From Methanobrevibacter sp. (GTDB lineage Archaea > Methanobacteriota > Methanobacteria > Methanobacteriales > Methanobacteriaceae), in NCBI RefSeq assembly GCF_015062985.1, contig NZ_SUTI01000008.1:1-64000 (forward strand): 64,000 bases of DNA. Direction: 5' to 3'. The position numbers were made by a program, and so were the translations under genes. Below the pieces are notes generated by a model. That model made no database searches and was not told the origin of the DNA. It worked only from the letters and a program-made list of their open reading frames with translations. Below, piece by piece: positions 8,345 through 17,531 of the stretch (positions within the stretch are counted from its first letter, which is position 1; every line of letters begins with the position of its first letter).

Positions 8345-9364
8345 TTATTCGGTTCTGTAAAAACTCCATATTAGGTCTAGGGCTTCACCGGGTTCAAGTG
8401 CACCTGAACGTGTTTCCCTGAGAATCCTTTGAATCGAAAATTTTTTCATGTAGGGGAACTTTCTGTGAACCTCGTATAGCAGTGGACATCCGAATCCTTT
8501 AAACTCTTTCAGATTATAGTTTCTTATCAATGATTTTATCTCTTGTTTACCCACACTTAAACTTGCTGGAAGGTTCAAGCGATATAATGAATCGTCCTGC
8601 AAATTTATGCATTGACTGCCAGTTGCAAGCATATCACCGAATATAATTATGGGGATTTCTTCAGTTTTGGCATATTCATTTACAAGATGTGATGTGTTTT
8701 TGGAACATCGTCCGCATGGATGAACCTTGCCAGTAAATGAGTCTTGAACAATGTCTGAGTAGTCACTTTCAATATACTCATGTTCTATATCAAGAGATTC
8801 TGTTAATTTCTTGATGTTGTTTTTAAATTGGTTAGGCAGGATGATTGTTCCCGGATCTACCGTAACGGCTTTCGGATTGAAACCTAATTTTTTAGCAAGT
8901 ATCAATGAGAAACTGCTGTCTACCCCTCCCGAAAGGGCTACTACGGCTTCAACATTATCAGATTCTTCAAATTCGTTTTTATTAAGGTAATTGTCAATGT
9001 TGAAACTGTAGACGTTTGACAATTTTGCATCGATTGCTTTTTCCAGGTTTTTCAATCCGGTCAAATTGGAATTTAGATTATGTATTGTTTTTTTAGCCAA
9101 TTTCAATTTATATTCCTTGTTTAAAAAATCACCATAGGATTCAACATGAATGCTTTCCAAACCGAGTTTTTCCCTTAGTTTGCCAACTACCCATCCGCCT
9201 TTGCCTATAATTGCTGATTTATCAGGCCGGTCTTCTGTGATAATCCATAATTCATTGGTCTTTTCGCTGAAATACATTTCCTCAATGAAAATGTTGACTT
9301 TATCGTGTCCGATTTCTTCACGGATTTGATTGACTTCGGATAAAATGAATTCTTTAGTGTACAT
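8345..9364 (-). CDS. PP-loop ATPase with N-terminal KH-like domain
   Basis: This 339-residue protein has an RNA-binding KH-like segment near residues 50-70 (IIGKGGWVVGKLREKLG) and an ATP pyrophosphatase core with SGGVDSS near residue 145. A CGRC pair (PCGRCSKNTS) follows, and a late cysteine (FGCPLL) may complete a cluster or sulfur-transfer site. This layout suits an enzyme that adenylates and possibly thiolates RNA, in the TtcA/ThiI-like superfamily. The substrate cannot be read from sequence. The gene begins directly after the stop of the upstream NAD(P)-binding protein, so the two form an operon. Confidence 0.8.
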   Translation of the reverse strand: MYTKEFILSEVNQIREEIGHDKVNIFIEEMYFSEKTNELWIITEDRPDKSAIIGKGGWVVGKLREKLGLESIHVESYGDFLNKEYKLKLAKKTIHNLNSNLTGLKNLEKAIDAKLSNVYSFNIDNYLNKNEFEESDNVEAVVALSGGVDSSFSLILAKKLGFNPKAVTVDPGTIILPNQFKNNIKKLTESLDIEHEYIESDYSDIVQDSFTGKVHPCGRCSKNTSHLVNEYAKTEEIPIIIFGDMLATGSQCINLQDDSLYRLNLPASLSVGKQEIKSLIRNYNLKEFKGFGCPLLYEVHRKFPYMKKFSIQRILRETRSGALEPGEALDLIWSFYRTE

Positions 9365-9958
9365 TTAACTCATGTCTCTTGTAACGCTGATGCTTTCCTT
9401 TAAGTAGATTTCAGGATTTTCAATAATTTCAAGGGCAATCTTTTCAACGGATTCAAAAGTGGAAACATATCCTTTTGGAGTTTCCCCCTTTTTGGTTATT
9501 GCATAATCGTCATCTTCGCCGTAAACCAGATATCCTGACCTTAGGATTGTGTAGTTCAAATCGCTTTCTTCGATTATGTCGGTGGCGTTTCTATTTGGAA
9601 TCTGTTCTGTTTCATTTTCCAGATTGAATTCGGCACCTTCGCCTTCAAGCTCATTATAGATTCCAACAACGGTCATGTAAATTACTCTTTTTGGTTTTAC
9701 GTCCACAAGATTGCGAGCGATAACCGCTTGATCAGGACCTGAAACGGCACAATATACCAAATCAACATCTTCCAAAGCATTTTTCAGATCTTTTTTATTG
9801 GTTGCATCAATAGTTTTGGTTGTTACTCTAAAGCTGTCCTCATAAATATTTCCTGCAGATTTTGAAATGGCTATAATGTGATAATCAGGATTTGCAAGCA
9901 ATTTTGCAGCAAACAGTCGTCCAAAGTTTCCGGTTGCACCAAGTATTGCAATATTCAT
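9365..9958 (-). CDS. NAD(P)-binding Rossmann-fold protein (NmrA/SDR type)
   Basis: About 197 residues. The N-terminus is a nucleotide-binding fold, MNIAILGATGNFGR, with the GxTGxxG pattern of atypical SDR/NmrA-like proteins. It lacks a clear YxxxK pair, so it may be a sensor or a reductase of unknown substrate. The ATG at 9958 is chosen because AAGGTG lies six bases upstream; a GTG three codons earlier overlaps that site. The stop is directly followed by the ATG of the PP-loop ATPase. Confidence 0.8.
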   Translation of the reverse strand: MNIAILGATGNFGRLFAAKLLANPDYHIIAISKSAGNIYEDSFRVTTKTIDATNKKDLKNALEDVDLVYCAVSGPDQAVIARNLVDVKPKRVIYMTVVGIYNELEGEGAEFNLENETEQIPNRNATDIIEESDLNYTILRSGYLVYGEDDDYAITKKGETPKGYVSTFESVEKIALEIIENPEIYLKESISVTRDMS

Positions 9959-10043
9959 TATATTCACCTTATGATACTTTTGAATTTCAATGTATTAAAT
10001 ATTAAGTAATTTGTTTTACAGAAATATTGGTAGAGGGAATTAT

Positions 10044-11192
10044 ATGGAATATCGAAAGTTAGGAAATACTGGTATTGAAGTATCTGAAATTGCGTTTGGG
10101 GCGGAATTTCTTGTGGAAAGGCCTTATGAGGATACTGAAGAATTAATCAGAGCCTGTGAGGAAAACGGAATCAACTTTGTTGACTGCTGGATGAGCGACC
10201 CCGTTGTGCGTTCACACTTGGGAAGGGCCATTAAGGGCAATCGTGACAATTGGGTTATACAGGGCCATATCGGGTCAACCTGGCAGAACAACCAGTATGT
10301 AAGAACACGGGATATGGATAAGGTTATTCCGGCATTTGAAGATTTCATGGAAAGGTTCCAGATTGACACATTGGATTTCGGAATGATTCACTATGTCGAC
10401 CAGCTGGAGGATTATGATGAGATAATGAACGGTCCTTTCATAGAATATGTCCGCAAGCTAAAAAGCGATGGAGTGATAGACCATATTGGATTAAGCACAC
10501 ACAATCCCGACATTGGTATTCTGGCCGCCAAAAACCCTGAAATAGAACTTCTGATGTTTTCAATCAATCCTGCTTTCGACATGTTCGGGTCAATGGATGA
10601 TATTGAAGAGTATAGAAAAGAGGATGCATACGATAGGGAATTTTCAAGCATAAATCCTAAAAGGGATGAAATCTATGGATTATGTGAAGAGAATGGAACT
10701 GCACTGACTGTAATGAAGGGATTTGCAGGCGGAAACCTATTATCTGATGAAACTTCACCGTTCGGTGTGGCACTGACACCGGTCCAATGCATACACTACT
10801 GCCTGGAACAGAAGGGTGTTGACAGCATTTTCGTTGGTGTAAAAACAGTGGATGAATTAATGGAATCATTGAAATATTGTGAAGCAAGCGAATCTGAAAG
10901 GGATTACGCCAGCGTTTTAAGAGACGCCCCAAGACATTCATTTGAGGGACAATGCACATACTGCGGTCATTGCGCACCATGCACTTCAGAAATAGACATT
11001 GCAATGGTCAATAAACTGTTTGATCTTGCAAAAAATCATAACAAGGTCCCTGCCAGTGTTCAGGAACATTACAATAACCTGAAATATAATGCAACCGACT
11101 GCATTGCATGCGGTGACTGCGAACCGAGATGCCCGTTCAATGTCCATATTGTTGATGTGATGCTTGATGCGCACGATTTGTTTGGATTTTAA
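10044..11192 (+). CDS. Aldo/keto reductase with C-terminal ferredoxin domain
   Basis: Residues 1-280 form an aldo/keto reductase barrel (MEYRKLGNTGIEVSEIAFGAE, a Tyr replaced in the usual active-site area, and GLSTHNP). The C-terminal part has two Cys clusters, CTYCGHCAPC and CIACGDCEPRC, matching two 4Fe-4S centres. Such fusions are frequent in anaerobes and presumably couple ferredoxin electrons to a carbonyl or sulfur substrate. The ATG at 10044 follows GAGGG at a good distance, and an in-frame start 11 codons earlier lacks this. It is divergent from the minus-strand pair to its left. Confidence 0.88.
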   Translation: MEYRKLGNTGIEVSEIAFGAEFLVERPYEDTEELIRACEENGINFVDCWMSDPVVRSHLGRAIKGNRDNWVIQGHIGSTWQNNQYVRTRDMDKVIPAFEDFMERFQIDTLDFGMIHYVDQLEDYDEIMNGPFIEYVRKLKSDGVIDHIGLSTHNPDIGILAAKNPEIELLMFSINPAFDMFGSMDDIEEYRKEDAYDREFSSINPKRDEIYGLCEENGTALTVMKGFAGGNLLSDETSPFGVALTPVQCIHYCLEQKGVDSIFVGVKTVDELMESLKYCEASESERDYASVLRDAPRHSFEGQCTYCGHCAPCTSEIDIAMVNKLFDLAKNHNKVPASVQEHYNNLKYNATDCIACGDCEPRCPFNVHIVDVMLDAHDLFGF

Positions 11193-11262
11193 ACAAATCT
11201 TTTTTTTCTTTTTTTTCACTAAAATTTATTAGATTATTTCAACATATATTCATATGATTATT

Positions 11263-12549
11263 ATGGCGTATGAAATTAAAAACAAAAAGAATATCTCAAC
11301 TATCGGCGTGCATGCCGGCCAGGAAGAAGTTGATGAGACCGGTTCAAGGGTAACTCCAATCTATCAAACTACTTCTTACGTGTTTGAATCATCCGAGCAA
11401 GCGGCTAATAGATTTGCCCTTAAAGAGGGAGGAAACATTTACACTAGACTTACAAATCCCACAACTGAAGCTTTTGAAAAAAGAATGGCTGCAATCGAAG
11501 GGGGAACCGCAGCATATGCAACAGCTTCAGGAATGGCTGCAATCTTTTATGCAATCATTAACCTGACAGGCGTGGGAGACAATATCGTATCTGCGGATAA
11601 CCTTTATGGCGGAACCTATGAACTTTTTGAAAACACATTGGAGGAATTGGGACGTACAGTAACTTTTGTTGATTCACAATCTCCGGAGCTATTTGAAGAG
11701 GCAATCAATGATAAGACAAAAGCTATTTATGTGGAGTCAATCGGAAACCCTAAATTGGACATCCCTGACTTTGACAGATTAGCCGAAATTGCACATTCAC
11801 ACGGAATTCCATTAATTGCAGACAATACTGTTGGAATAGGATCCGTAAGGCCGTTTGACCATGGTGCGGATATCATTGCCAGTTCAGCTACCAAATACAT
11901 TGGAGGCCACGGTACCACACTTGGAGGAATCATCATTGAAAAAGGGGATTTCGATTGGATGAACGGAAAATTCCCAACATTGTCAGAGCCTGATGACACA
12001 TATAACGGATTGGTATTTGCCGAAACATTTGAAGGTGCGGCTTTCACAACAAGAATCAGAGCTGTTGTCGGAAGGGATACCGGTGCTGTTCCTTCTCCAT
12101 TTGGATCATTTTTACTTCTGCAAGGTTTGGAAACTTTGGGACTCAGGATTGAAAGGCATGCTTCAAACGCAATGGCTGTTGCAGAACACCTTGAAGCACA
12201 TCCAAAAGTTGCATGGGTGACATATTCAGGTCTTGAATCCAGCCCGAACCATGAAGTCGCTAAAAAATATGCTGAGAAGGGTTACGGCGGAATAGTTTCA
12301 TTTGGCCTTAAAGCAGGCTATGAAGGTGCCTTAAAATTCATAGAAAGTGTCGAACTGCTTTCATTTTTAGCCAATATCGGTGATGCAAAGTCATTGGTGA
12401 CTCACCCTGCATCAACAACACATTCCCAATTGTCTGAAGAGCAGCAATTGTCCACAGGAGTTACTCCTGACTTAATCAGATTCTCTGTTGGAATTGAAGA
12501 CATTGAGGATATTTTGGCTGATGTGGATCAGGCTTTAGAAAAAGTTTAA
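11263..12549 (+). CDS. O-acetylhomoserine sulfhydrylase (PLP-dependent)
   Basis: This cystathionine gamma-synthase family enzyme forms homocysteine from O-acetylhomoserine and sulfide. It has TIGVHAGQ and TPIYQTTSY near the N-terminus and SSATKYIGGHGT with the PLP-binding lysine near residue 205. The total length (about 428) is that of O-acetylhomoserine sulfhydrylases rather than the shorter MetB/MetC types. Homoserine dehydrogenase and a MetX-like acetyltransferase are also in the window, so a full sulfhydrylation route is visible. A TATA-like TTTATTA near 11226 suggests a leaderless start; ATG 11254 is the alternative. Confidence 0.93.
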   Translation: MAYEIKNKKNISTIGVHAGQEEVDETGSRVTPIYQTTSYVFESSEQAANRFALKEGGNIYTRLTNPTTEAFEKRMAAIEGGTAAYATASGMAAIFYAIINLTGVGDNIVSADNLYGGTYELFENTLEELGRTVTFVDSQSPELFEEAINDKTKAIYVESIGNPKLDIPDFDRLAEIAHSHGIPLIADNTVGIGSVRPFDHGADIIASSATKYIGGHGTTLGGIIIEKGDFDWMNGKFPTLSEPDDTYNGLVFAETFEGAAFTTRIRAVVGRDTGAVPSPFGSFLLLQGLETLGLRIERHASNAMAVAEHLEAHPKVAWVTYSGLESSPNHEVAKKYAEKGYGGIVSFGLKAGYEGALKFIESVELLSFLANIGDAKSLVTHPASTTHSQLSEEQQLSTGVTPDLIRFSVGIEDIEDILADVDQALEKV

Positions 12550-12990
12550 TTATTGAGGCATTAATGCCTTCCACTTTAATTAAAAAGAAAAATAAGCGGT
12601 GTTGAAGCACTTGTCTTATTTTATTAATTTTTTTGTTAAATCATTATAGTATAAATTTGTATTGCTCTGATTTTTCGGGTGAATCTGTTAAATTAATGGA
12701 TATTTGTTTATATTTTACATATCATATTATACAGTTTTTAAAATTTTATATAAAAATATCCGGCATGTACAGGATATATTTATGATGATAATGAGTAGTC
12801 AAATTATTTAAAAATTTTTTCAAAAAAATTACAAAAATATTTAATGTTTTATACTTTTTTATAGCAAAAATTTATTTCAATGTTTAAAATTTAGTTATTT
12901 TTATCAAATTTTATAAATTGAAAATTGTTTAGTAAATTATATATGTATATGTTCATAAAAATTATATTATATTTTTGTGAGGTTTTTACA
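12550..12990 (+). other. AT-rich gap with palindromes and promoter elements
   Basis: There is no convincing gene in this stretch. AGGCATTAATGCCT (12556-12569) is a perfect palindrome that may act as the sulfhydrylase terminator. ATATCC (12756-12761) and GGATAT (12772-12777) form a spaced inverted repeat just after the TATA-like TTTTATATAA near 12745, an arrangement expected of an operator, but no gene follows at a suitable distance. Further TATA-like runs near 12850 and 12940 could serve the small ORF at 12991 and the secreted protein. Confidence 0.4.
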
Positions 12991-13251
12991 GTGGGTAATT
13001 TAATAGATTGGGCTTTAGAAAAAAATTTCGAAGAATCTCAAATGCAATTGCCAAAAATTGAATTGAGCACTATTAGTTTCACATCTATATTTAAAACCTT
13101 ACTATTCTCACCTTTGACAACCATCAAAAAGCTAGAATTGAATAGATTTTTCAATAATTTAAAAAAGAGGAGATTTAAAAATGAACATGAAGAAAATATT
13201 AGCTTTTGCTTTAGTAATTTTAGCAGTTTTCTGTACTTTGAATGTAGCTAG
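12991..13251 (+). CDS. Small unrecognised ORF upstream of the secreted protein
   Basis: The ORF has 86 codons and starts with GTG. A good ribosome-binding site, GTGAGGT at 12977-12983, lies seven bases before it, and TATA-like sequence lies near 12940. The first 60 residues (GNLIDWALEKNFEESQMQLPKIELST...) look like plausible protein. The last part runs 71 bases into the next gene in another frame and turns Phe/Ser rich, so the true end or reality of the gene is doubtful. It could be a leader peptide. I recognise no family. Confidence 0.4.
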   Translation: MGNLIDWALEKNFEESQMQLPKIELSTISFTSIFKTLLFSPLTTIKKLELNRFFNNLKKRRFKNEHEENISFCFSNFSSFLYFECS

Positions 13252-13681
13252 TGCAGGTTTGTTTGACTTCTTAGGAACTGGATCTCAACCAGCTACCAAT
13301 GAAACATATACATTTGACGGATTTACTTTAGACTTGCCTTCAAATACTTCTATCGCTAACTTCACATGGAACGGAACAGGTTACACTGTAAACACATTTA
13401 TTGTAAGCACTCCAGATGATTCCTATACTGTTGAGGTTACAAGAGGTTCAGGAGCTGTAGACTCAGCTCAGGAATATGCAAGTAACTGGATAGATGACGG
13501 TGCTGCTCTTGGAGGAACCTACGGAAATTGGACTATAATTAATCTGAATAATGCCACAAGCGGAAATCAAACATATACCGGTTACATTTTAGTTAATCAT
13601 GATGGTAAAGCTATGTATGAAATCAGAGGTGACAATTTAGACGCTTTGAAAAATATCACTGACACATTTAAAAAAGTATAA
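13181..13681 (+). CDS. Small secreted protein with N-glycosylation sites
   Basis: This 166-residue protein starts with a classic signal peptide: MNMKK, a hydrophobic stretch and a VASAG cleavage region near residue 26. The mature part is rich in Asn/Thr with many N-x-S/T sequons, as in archaeal S-layer-associated or pseudomurein-associated surface proteins. A repeated beta-like pattern (YTFDGFTLDLP, TVNTFIVSTPDDSYTVEV) suggests a small beta domain, and similar proteins exist in gut methanogens. GAGGAG at 13167-13172 fixes the ATG. The function is unknown. Confidence 0.75.
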   Translation: MNMKKILAFALVILAVFCTLNVASAGLFDFLGTGSQPATNETYTFDGFTLDLPSNTSIANFTWNGTGYTVNTFIVSTPDDSYTVEVTRGSGAVDSAQEYASNWIDDGAALGGTYGNWTIINLNNATSGNQTYTGYILVNHDGKAMYEIRGDNLDALKNITDTFKKV

Positions 13682-13693
13682 ACTAATTCAAGG

Positions 13694-13737
13694 GGTTGTT
13701 GATTAATTGTTAACAACCTGTTGATTTTATTTTTTTA
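13694..13737 (+). terminator. Terminator hairpin after the secreted protein
   Basis: GGTTGTT (13694-13700) pairs with AACAACC (13712-13718) around an 11-base loop, and T-rich sequence follows to about 13737. It lies just after the stop codon and before the promoter of the transporter pseudogene. Confidence 0.6.
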
Positions 13738-13814
13738 TCCTCTTCAAAACTTTAACGATAACAAAATAAACTAAATTAGATCATTATAAATTCCAATCAA
13801 AATTAATAGATTTT

Positions 13815-15525
13815 ATGAAAAGAAATTATTTATTTTTAAGGGACAAATATAGGGAGCTATTGTTGCCCACACTGTTTATGGTAATGTCTGAAAAGGTAGC
13901 TGTGGTTATTGATGTCATCATTATTGGAATCTTTATTGGGGGCAATGAATTATCTGCAATAAGTATAACCTCCCCTTTGCTTTACATTACAGGTATTTTT
14001 TATATCCTGTTTGGTCAGGGAGGCAGTTTTGCTGGCTTTAAGGGCAAAATCGGAGTTGGATGAAGAAAAGTCGAATTTTTATTTTACCATTTCAATCATA
14101 GGAATAATAATAGTTTCTTTAATTTACATATTGGCAATCTTTGTTTTTGCAGATAATGTATTGCATTTCCTGAATGCTCCTGCAGATATTTATGGCAATG
14201 CCAAATCTTATTTATTGACGATACTATTCTTCTTCCCGTTGAATTGTTATATGTTGGTTATTTCATTTTTCCTTCGGTCCGATGGCTATCCAAAACTGCC
14301 GTTTTATGCAGTGTTAATATCCAATGTTTCAAATCTGATTTTGGATATTGTATTTTTAAAGGTATTCGGTCTCGGTATTATGGGTGCCGCTTTGTCATCT
14401 GTTGTGGGATATCTGATTGGTTCTATTTACATCTCCAAGTATTTCCTTAGCAAAAACCGTAATTTCAAATTCGTTTCAATTGCTAAACTTAAGTTGACAG
14501 GCATTGTATTCCCTTAAGGAAATAGCGCTAAACACACCGGAAGTTACCGGAAAAATATTCTTTTCCACCAGAATGGTGGTATATACATATATGTGCTCCA
14601 CTTATTACGGTGCTGCCGGCCTTTTAGCATATTTGGTATATGATAATTCCGAAACATTTGTTTATATTGTGTTGTCTGCAATCATGAAGACCATGTCTCC
14701 AATCGTGACTGTGTTTTATAAGGAGATGGACTATAAGGCAGTAAGGTTCATTATGAAAATTTCAACAAAACATCTTTTAATGACTTGCATACCAGTCAGC
14801 ATTCTTTTCTTTGTTTATCCTGAACTGCTGATTAACTTATTCAATATTACTAATCCGGATTATATTCAAATAATCTCTTTTGCAATACGAGTGACATCAT
14901 TCGGTTTGATTGGCCGATGCGTGACTTATCTGATGGCTAATTATACTCAGGCTATTGGATTTAATAGAATTTCATTCACACTTACATTTTTAGAGGAGTT
15001 TGCACTTGCCATTCATCCGTATTGATATTAACTTATCTCTTTGGAGGATCAGGTATTTGGTTTGCAATCCTAATATCTGAATCAGTGCCTGTTGCGGTTT
15101 ATTTATATTATGCTATTCGCTTCAGAAGAAATCGGGGAGATGAAATCCGTTCCCTTTTCATGCTTCAGGACTCCAATTTAGTGGTTTTCACATATTTCAA
15201 TGAGAATTATGGATATTCAAATGACCCCATTGACCTTGAAGAAATTTTCGGTCAGTATTCACAGATTGTTGCAGCATCAATTAGGGACACATGTGAAACC
15301 ATTTTTGAGCATGACCCAGAATTACATGAAGTGGACATCACTGTACGTTTAATAAATGAAATGGCAGTGGTTCAATTCCTTAATGAGGGGGAGTTATATA
15401 ATCCATTCAGTAATGAAAAATTACTCAACTCTTCAAGTATCAAATATTTAAAAGACCTTAATTGTAAATTTGAATATACTAGTGTTTTAGGATTCAATAA
15501 ATCATATATCCAATATAATCGTTAG
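13815..15525 (+). pseudogene. MATE-type transporter fused to HATPase-like domain, three frameshifts
   Basis: Four overlapping ORFs join into one protein of about 569 residues: a MATE/polysaccharide-type multidrug exporter with some 12 membrane segments, then a soluble tail of about 130 residues. Single-base indels explain the breaks: an extra T in TTTT at 14027-14030, an extra T near 14508-14512, and a missing T near 15012. The tail (EVDITVRLINEMAVVQFLNEGELYNPF) resembles the late motif of anti-sigma-like HATPase_c_2 domains. All three lesions are 1 base in short homopolymers, so either recent decay or sequencing error is possible. A TATA box near 13783 implies a leaderless start. Confidence 0.75.
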
Positions 15526-15655
15526 TCCTCTTTCATTTCACATGTTAAAATTTCAATGAATATTAAAGAGTTTCTCCAACGCACTGTTAAATAAAAATCT
15601 TTTTATATTTCATCGTGTTAATTAATAGCATTCAATAGTTTTTGCCGGTGATATC

Positions 15656-16450
15656 ATGAATGATAGCGCACAAGATTTTGAAGAAATAAAGGTTAACAAA
15701 AGAAGCACAGACAGATTGTATTTCGAAACTCCAATTATCCAGTCAATCTATAACAGAATTGAATTTTTAAAAAAGGAGCAGGAATCCCTTTTGGAAGAGC
15801 TTGACTCAACAGAACTGAAACAGAAAATGGATAGTTTCGATATTGAAAGATTGGGTGAGGAATCAATCAACAGGGTCTATGATGCAGTGGATGATGCATC
15901 TAAAATTAAGGATAATATCATTGACAGTCTTGAATTGCCGGATTTTGTTAAGGATTACTCAAATAATATGAAATTTGCCTTAAACAGGGATCAGGATTAT
16001 GTAAGAAAGGCAAAAAGAAAATTAAAGGCAGATGACTATCTGTCAAATGTCAGAATTGTTGAACTTTGCGATAAGGCTATTGAAGTAAACTATAGGAATT
16101 GGGAAGCATATTACATTAAGGGAATCGCGTTAATCAATTTGGATAAATATGATGATGCGATTGAAGAGCTTACCAAGTCTCTAGCCTTAAATGAGGGCAA
16201 TGTTGACGCCATAATGTATATTGCATTTGCACACATGTTTAAAATGGAATACGCCAATGCGATTGCTTTGTTTGATCATGTTTTGGAAATCGATAAAAAT
16301 TCATTTGACGCTTTAAAGGGAAAGGCACTCACATATTACTATTGGAAAAAATATGGTGAAGCAGTTTTGTTTTTCAAAAAAGCCAGTTCAATTAAATCTT
16401 TGGATGAAAAATCAAAAGAAATTTGGGACATCTGTTTAGAAAAGTCATAA
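15656..16450 (+). CDS. TPR-repeat protein
   Basis: This 264-residue cytoplasmic protein has a coiled N-terminal half (IQSIYNRIEFLKKEQESLLEELDS). Three tetratricopeptide repeats follow from about residue 135, with the W/Y/A pattern YRNWEAYYIKGIALINLDKYDDAIEE, NVDAIMYIAFAHMF and SFDALKGKALTYYYWKKYGEA. TPRs mediate protein contacts, and the partner is unknown. A TATA-like TTTTTATATTTC at 15599-15610 and GGTGAT before the ATG support the start. It is monocistronic by spacing. Confidence 0.85.
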   Translation: MNDSAQDFEEIKVNKRSTDRLYFETPIIQSIYNRIEFLKKEQESLLEELDSTELKQKMDSFDIERLGEESINRVYDAVDDASKIKDNIIDSLELPDFVKDYSNNMKFALNRDQDYVRKAKRKLKADDYLSNVRIVELCDKAIEVNYRNWEAYYIKGIALINLDKYDDAIEELTKSLALNEGNVDAIMYIAFAHMFKMEYANAIALFDHVLEIDKNSFDALKGKALTYYYWKKYGEAVLFFKKASSIKSLDEKSKEIWDICLEKS

Positions 16451-16635
16451 TCATATTTGATGTTGTTTAATACTGTGTGTAAAATATTATACATTGAATA
16501 ATTATTAAGAATTTATCTCTTAAACTGAATATCTTTTATTAAAGCATGCTATTAATTGTATATTTTCAATAAAATTCAATAAATATAAAAACATCAAATT
16601 ACATAGTAAGATTACAAAATATATTTGGTGAAAAA

Positions 16636-17376
16636 ATGGCAAAAAACGCAATAATTACTGGTGGATCCAGAGGAATAGGTAAAGCTATGGCTTTAAAACT
16701 TGGTGAACTTGGATACAATGTAGCAATCAACTACAGAAGCGACTCATCCAAACAATTAACCGAAGATTTAATCGAAGAAATTAAATCCGAATACGGTGTA
16801 GAAGCTATTGCTGTACAAGCTGATGTAAGTAAATTTGAAGACTGTAAAAAATTAGTCGAAGCTACTGTTGAAGCATTCGGTGAAGAAATTGACGCATTGG
16901 TAAACAATGCAGGTATTACCAACAACTCAAACTTCATTGATTTGCAACCTGAACAATATGAGGCTGTAATAAACACCAACCTCGTAAGTATGATGCACAT
17001 GTGCCACTTAGCTCTCCCTTACATGGTAGACCGTGACACTGCAATCGTATGTACTGCATCCGTAGGTGGATTGACCGGAGTAATCAACCAAGCTGACTAC
17101 TGTGCTGCTAAAACTGGTGTAATCGGATTATGCCGTGCACTCGCTTTAGAATTCGCACCAAGAAAAGTAAGAGTTAATTCAATTGCACCTGGTATGATTA
17201 TGACTGACATGTTACGTGGTGTCAACCAGGATGAATTAAATGCGCTTGCTGCAACAATCCCTCTCGGACACATTGGAGAAGTGGAAGAAATCGCTGGCGC
17301 TTTAGAATACATCTTAACTGCAAATTACTTAACTGGACAAGTAATTTCACCTAACGGTGGATTTGTATTACAATAA
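16636..17376 (+). CDS. Short-chain dehydrogenase/reductase, FabG-like
   Basis: This 246-residue classical SDR has GGSRGIG for the dinucleotide near residue 8, NNAG near residue 90, and the Ser-Tyr-Lys set (TASVGG ... YCAAK). It resembles 3-oxoacyl-ACP reductases closely. Methanogens lack bacterial fatty acid synthesis, so the in-vivo substrate is probably another ketone or sugar alcohol. Codon choice is unusually regular (many AAC, ATC, GAA), suggesting high expression. GGTGAAAAA precedes the ATG and TATA-like sequence lies near 16580. Confidence 0.88.
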   Translation: MAKNAIITGGSRGIGKAMALKLGELGYNVAINYRSDSSKQLTEDLIEEIKSEYGVEAIAVQADVSKFEDCKKLVEATVEAFGEEIDALVNNAGITNNSNFIDLQPEQYEAVINTNLVSMMHMCHLALPYMVDRDTAIVCTASVGGLTGVINQADYCAAKTGVIGLCRALALEFAPRKVRVNSIAPGMIMTDMLRGVNQDELNALAATIPLGHIGEVEEIAGALEYILTANYLTGQVISPNGGFVLQ

Positions 17377-17412
17377 GGTTATTTTTAACCTTATTCCATT
17401 TCTTTTTTTTTA
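17375..17412 (+). terminator. Strong terminator hairpin after the SDR gene
   Basis: AAGGTTA (17375-17381) pairs perfectly with TAACCTT (17386-17392) over four T, followed by TTTCTTTTTTTT. It overlaps the stop codon of the SDR gene. Confidence 0.65.
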
Positions 17413-17446
17413 AATAATCATTTTTTTCTGATTTTGAATGATAATG

Positions 17447-17480
17447 TTTATATGCAATAAAATCTAAAGGTACCTTTAGA
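17447..17480 (+). promoter_or_regulatory. TATA box and 18-base perfect palindromic operator
   Basis: TTTATAT at 17447-17453 is the TATA box. TCTAAAGGTACCTTTAGA at 17463-17480 is a perfect palindrome sitting on the predicted transcription start. It precedes the ABC exporter operon, whose last gene is a MarR-type regulator. MarR proteins bind such palindromes as dimers and block initiation. Autoregulation of this operon is therefore a direct prediction. Confidence 0.7.
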
Positions 17481-17531
17481 AAATTAACTTTTAAGAAGTT
17501 TGCATTCAACATATCAAAAGCAGGAAAAATC

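Noticed and set aside
13815..15525. Programmed frameshifting in the transporter gene
   Set aside because: Three separate shifts without recognisable slippery heptamers favour mutation or sequencing error.
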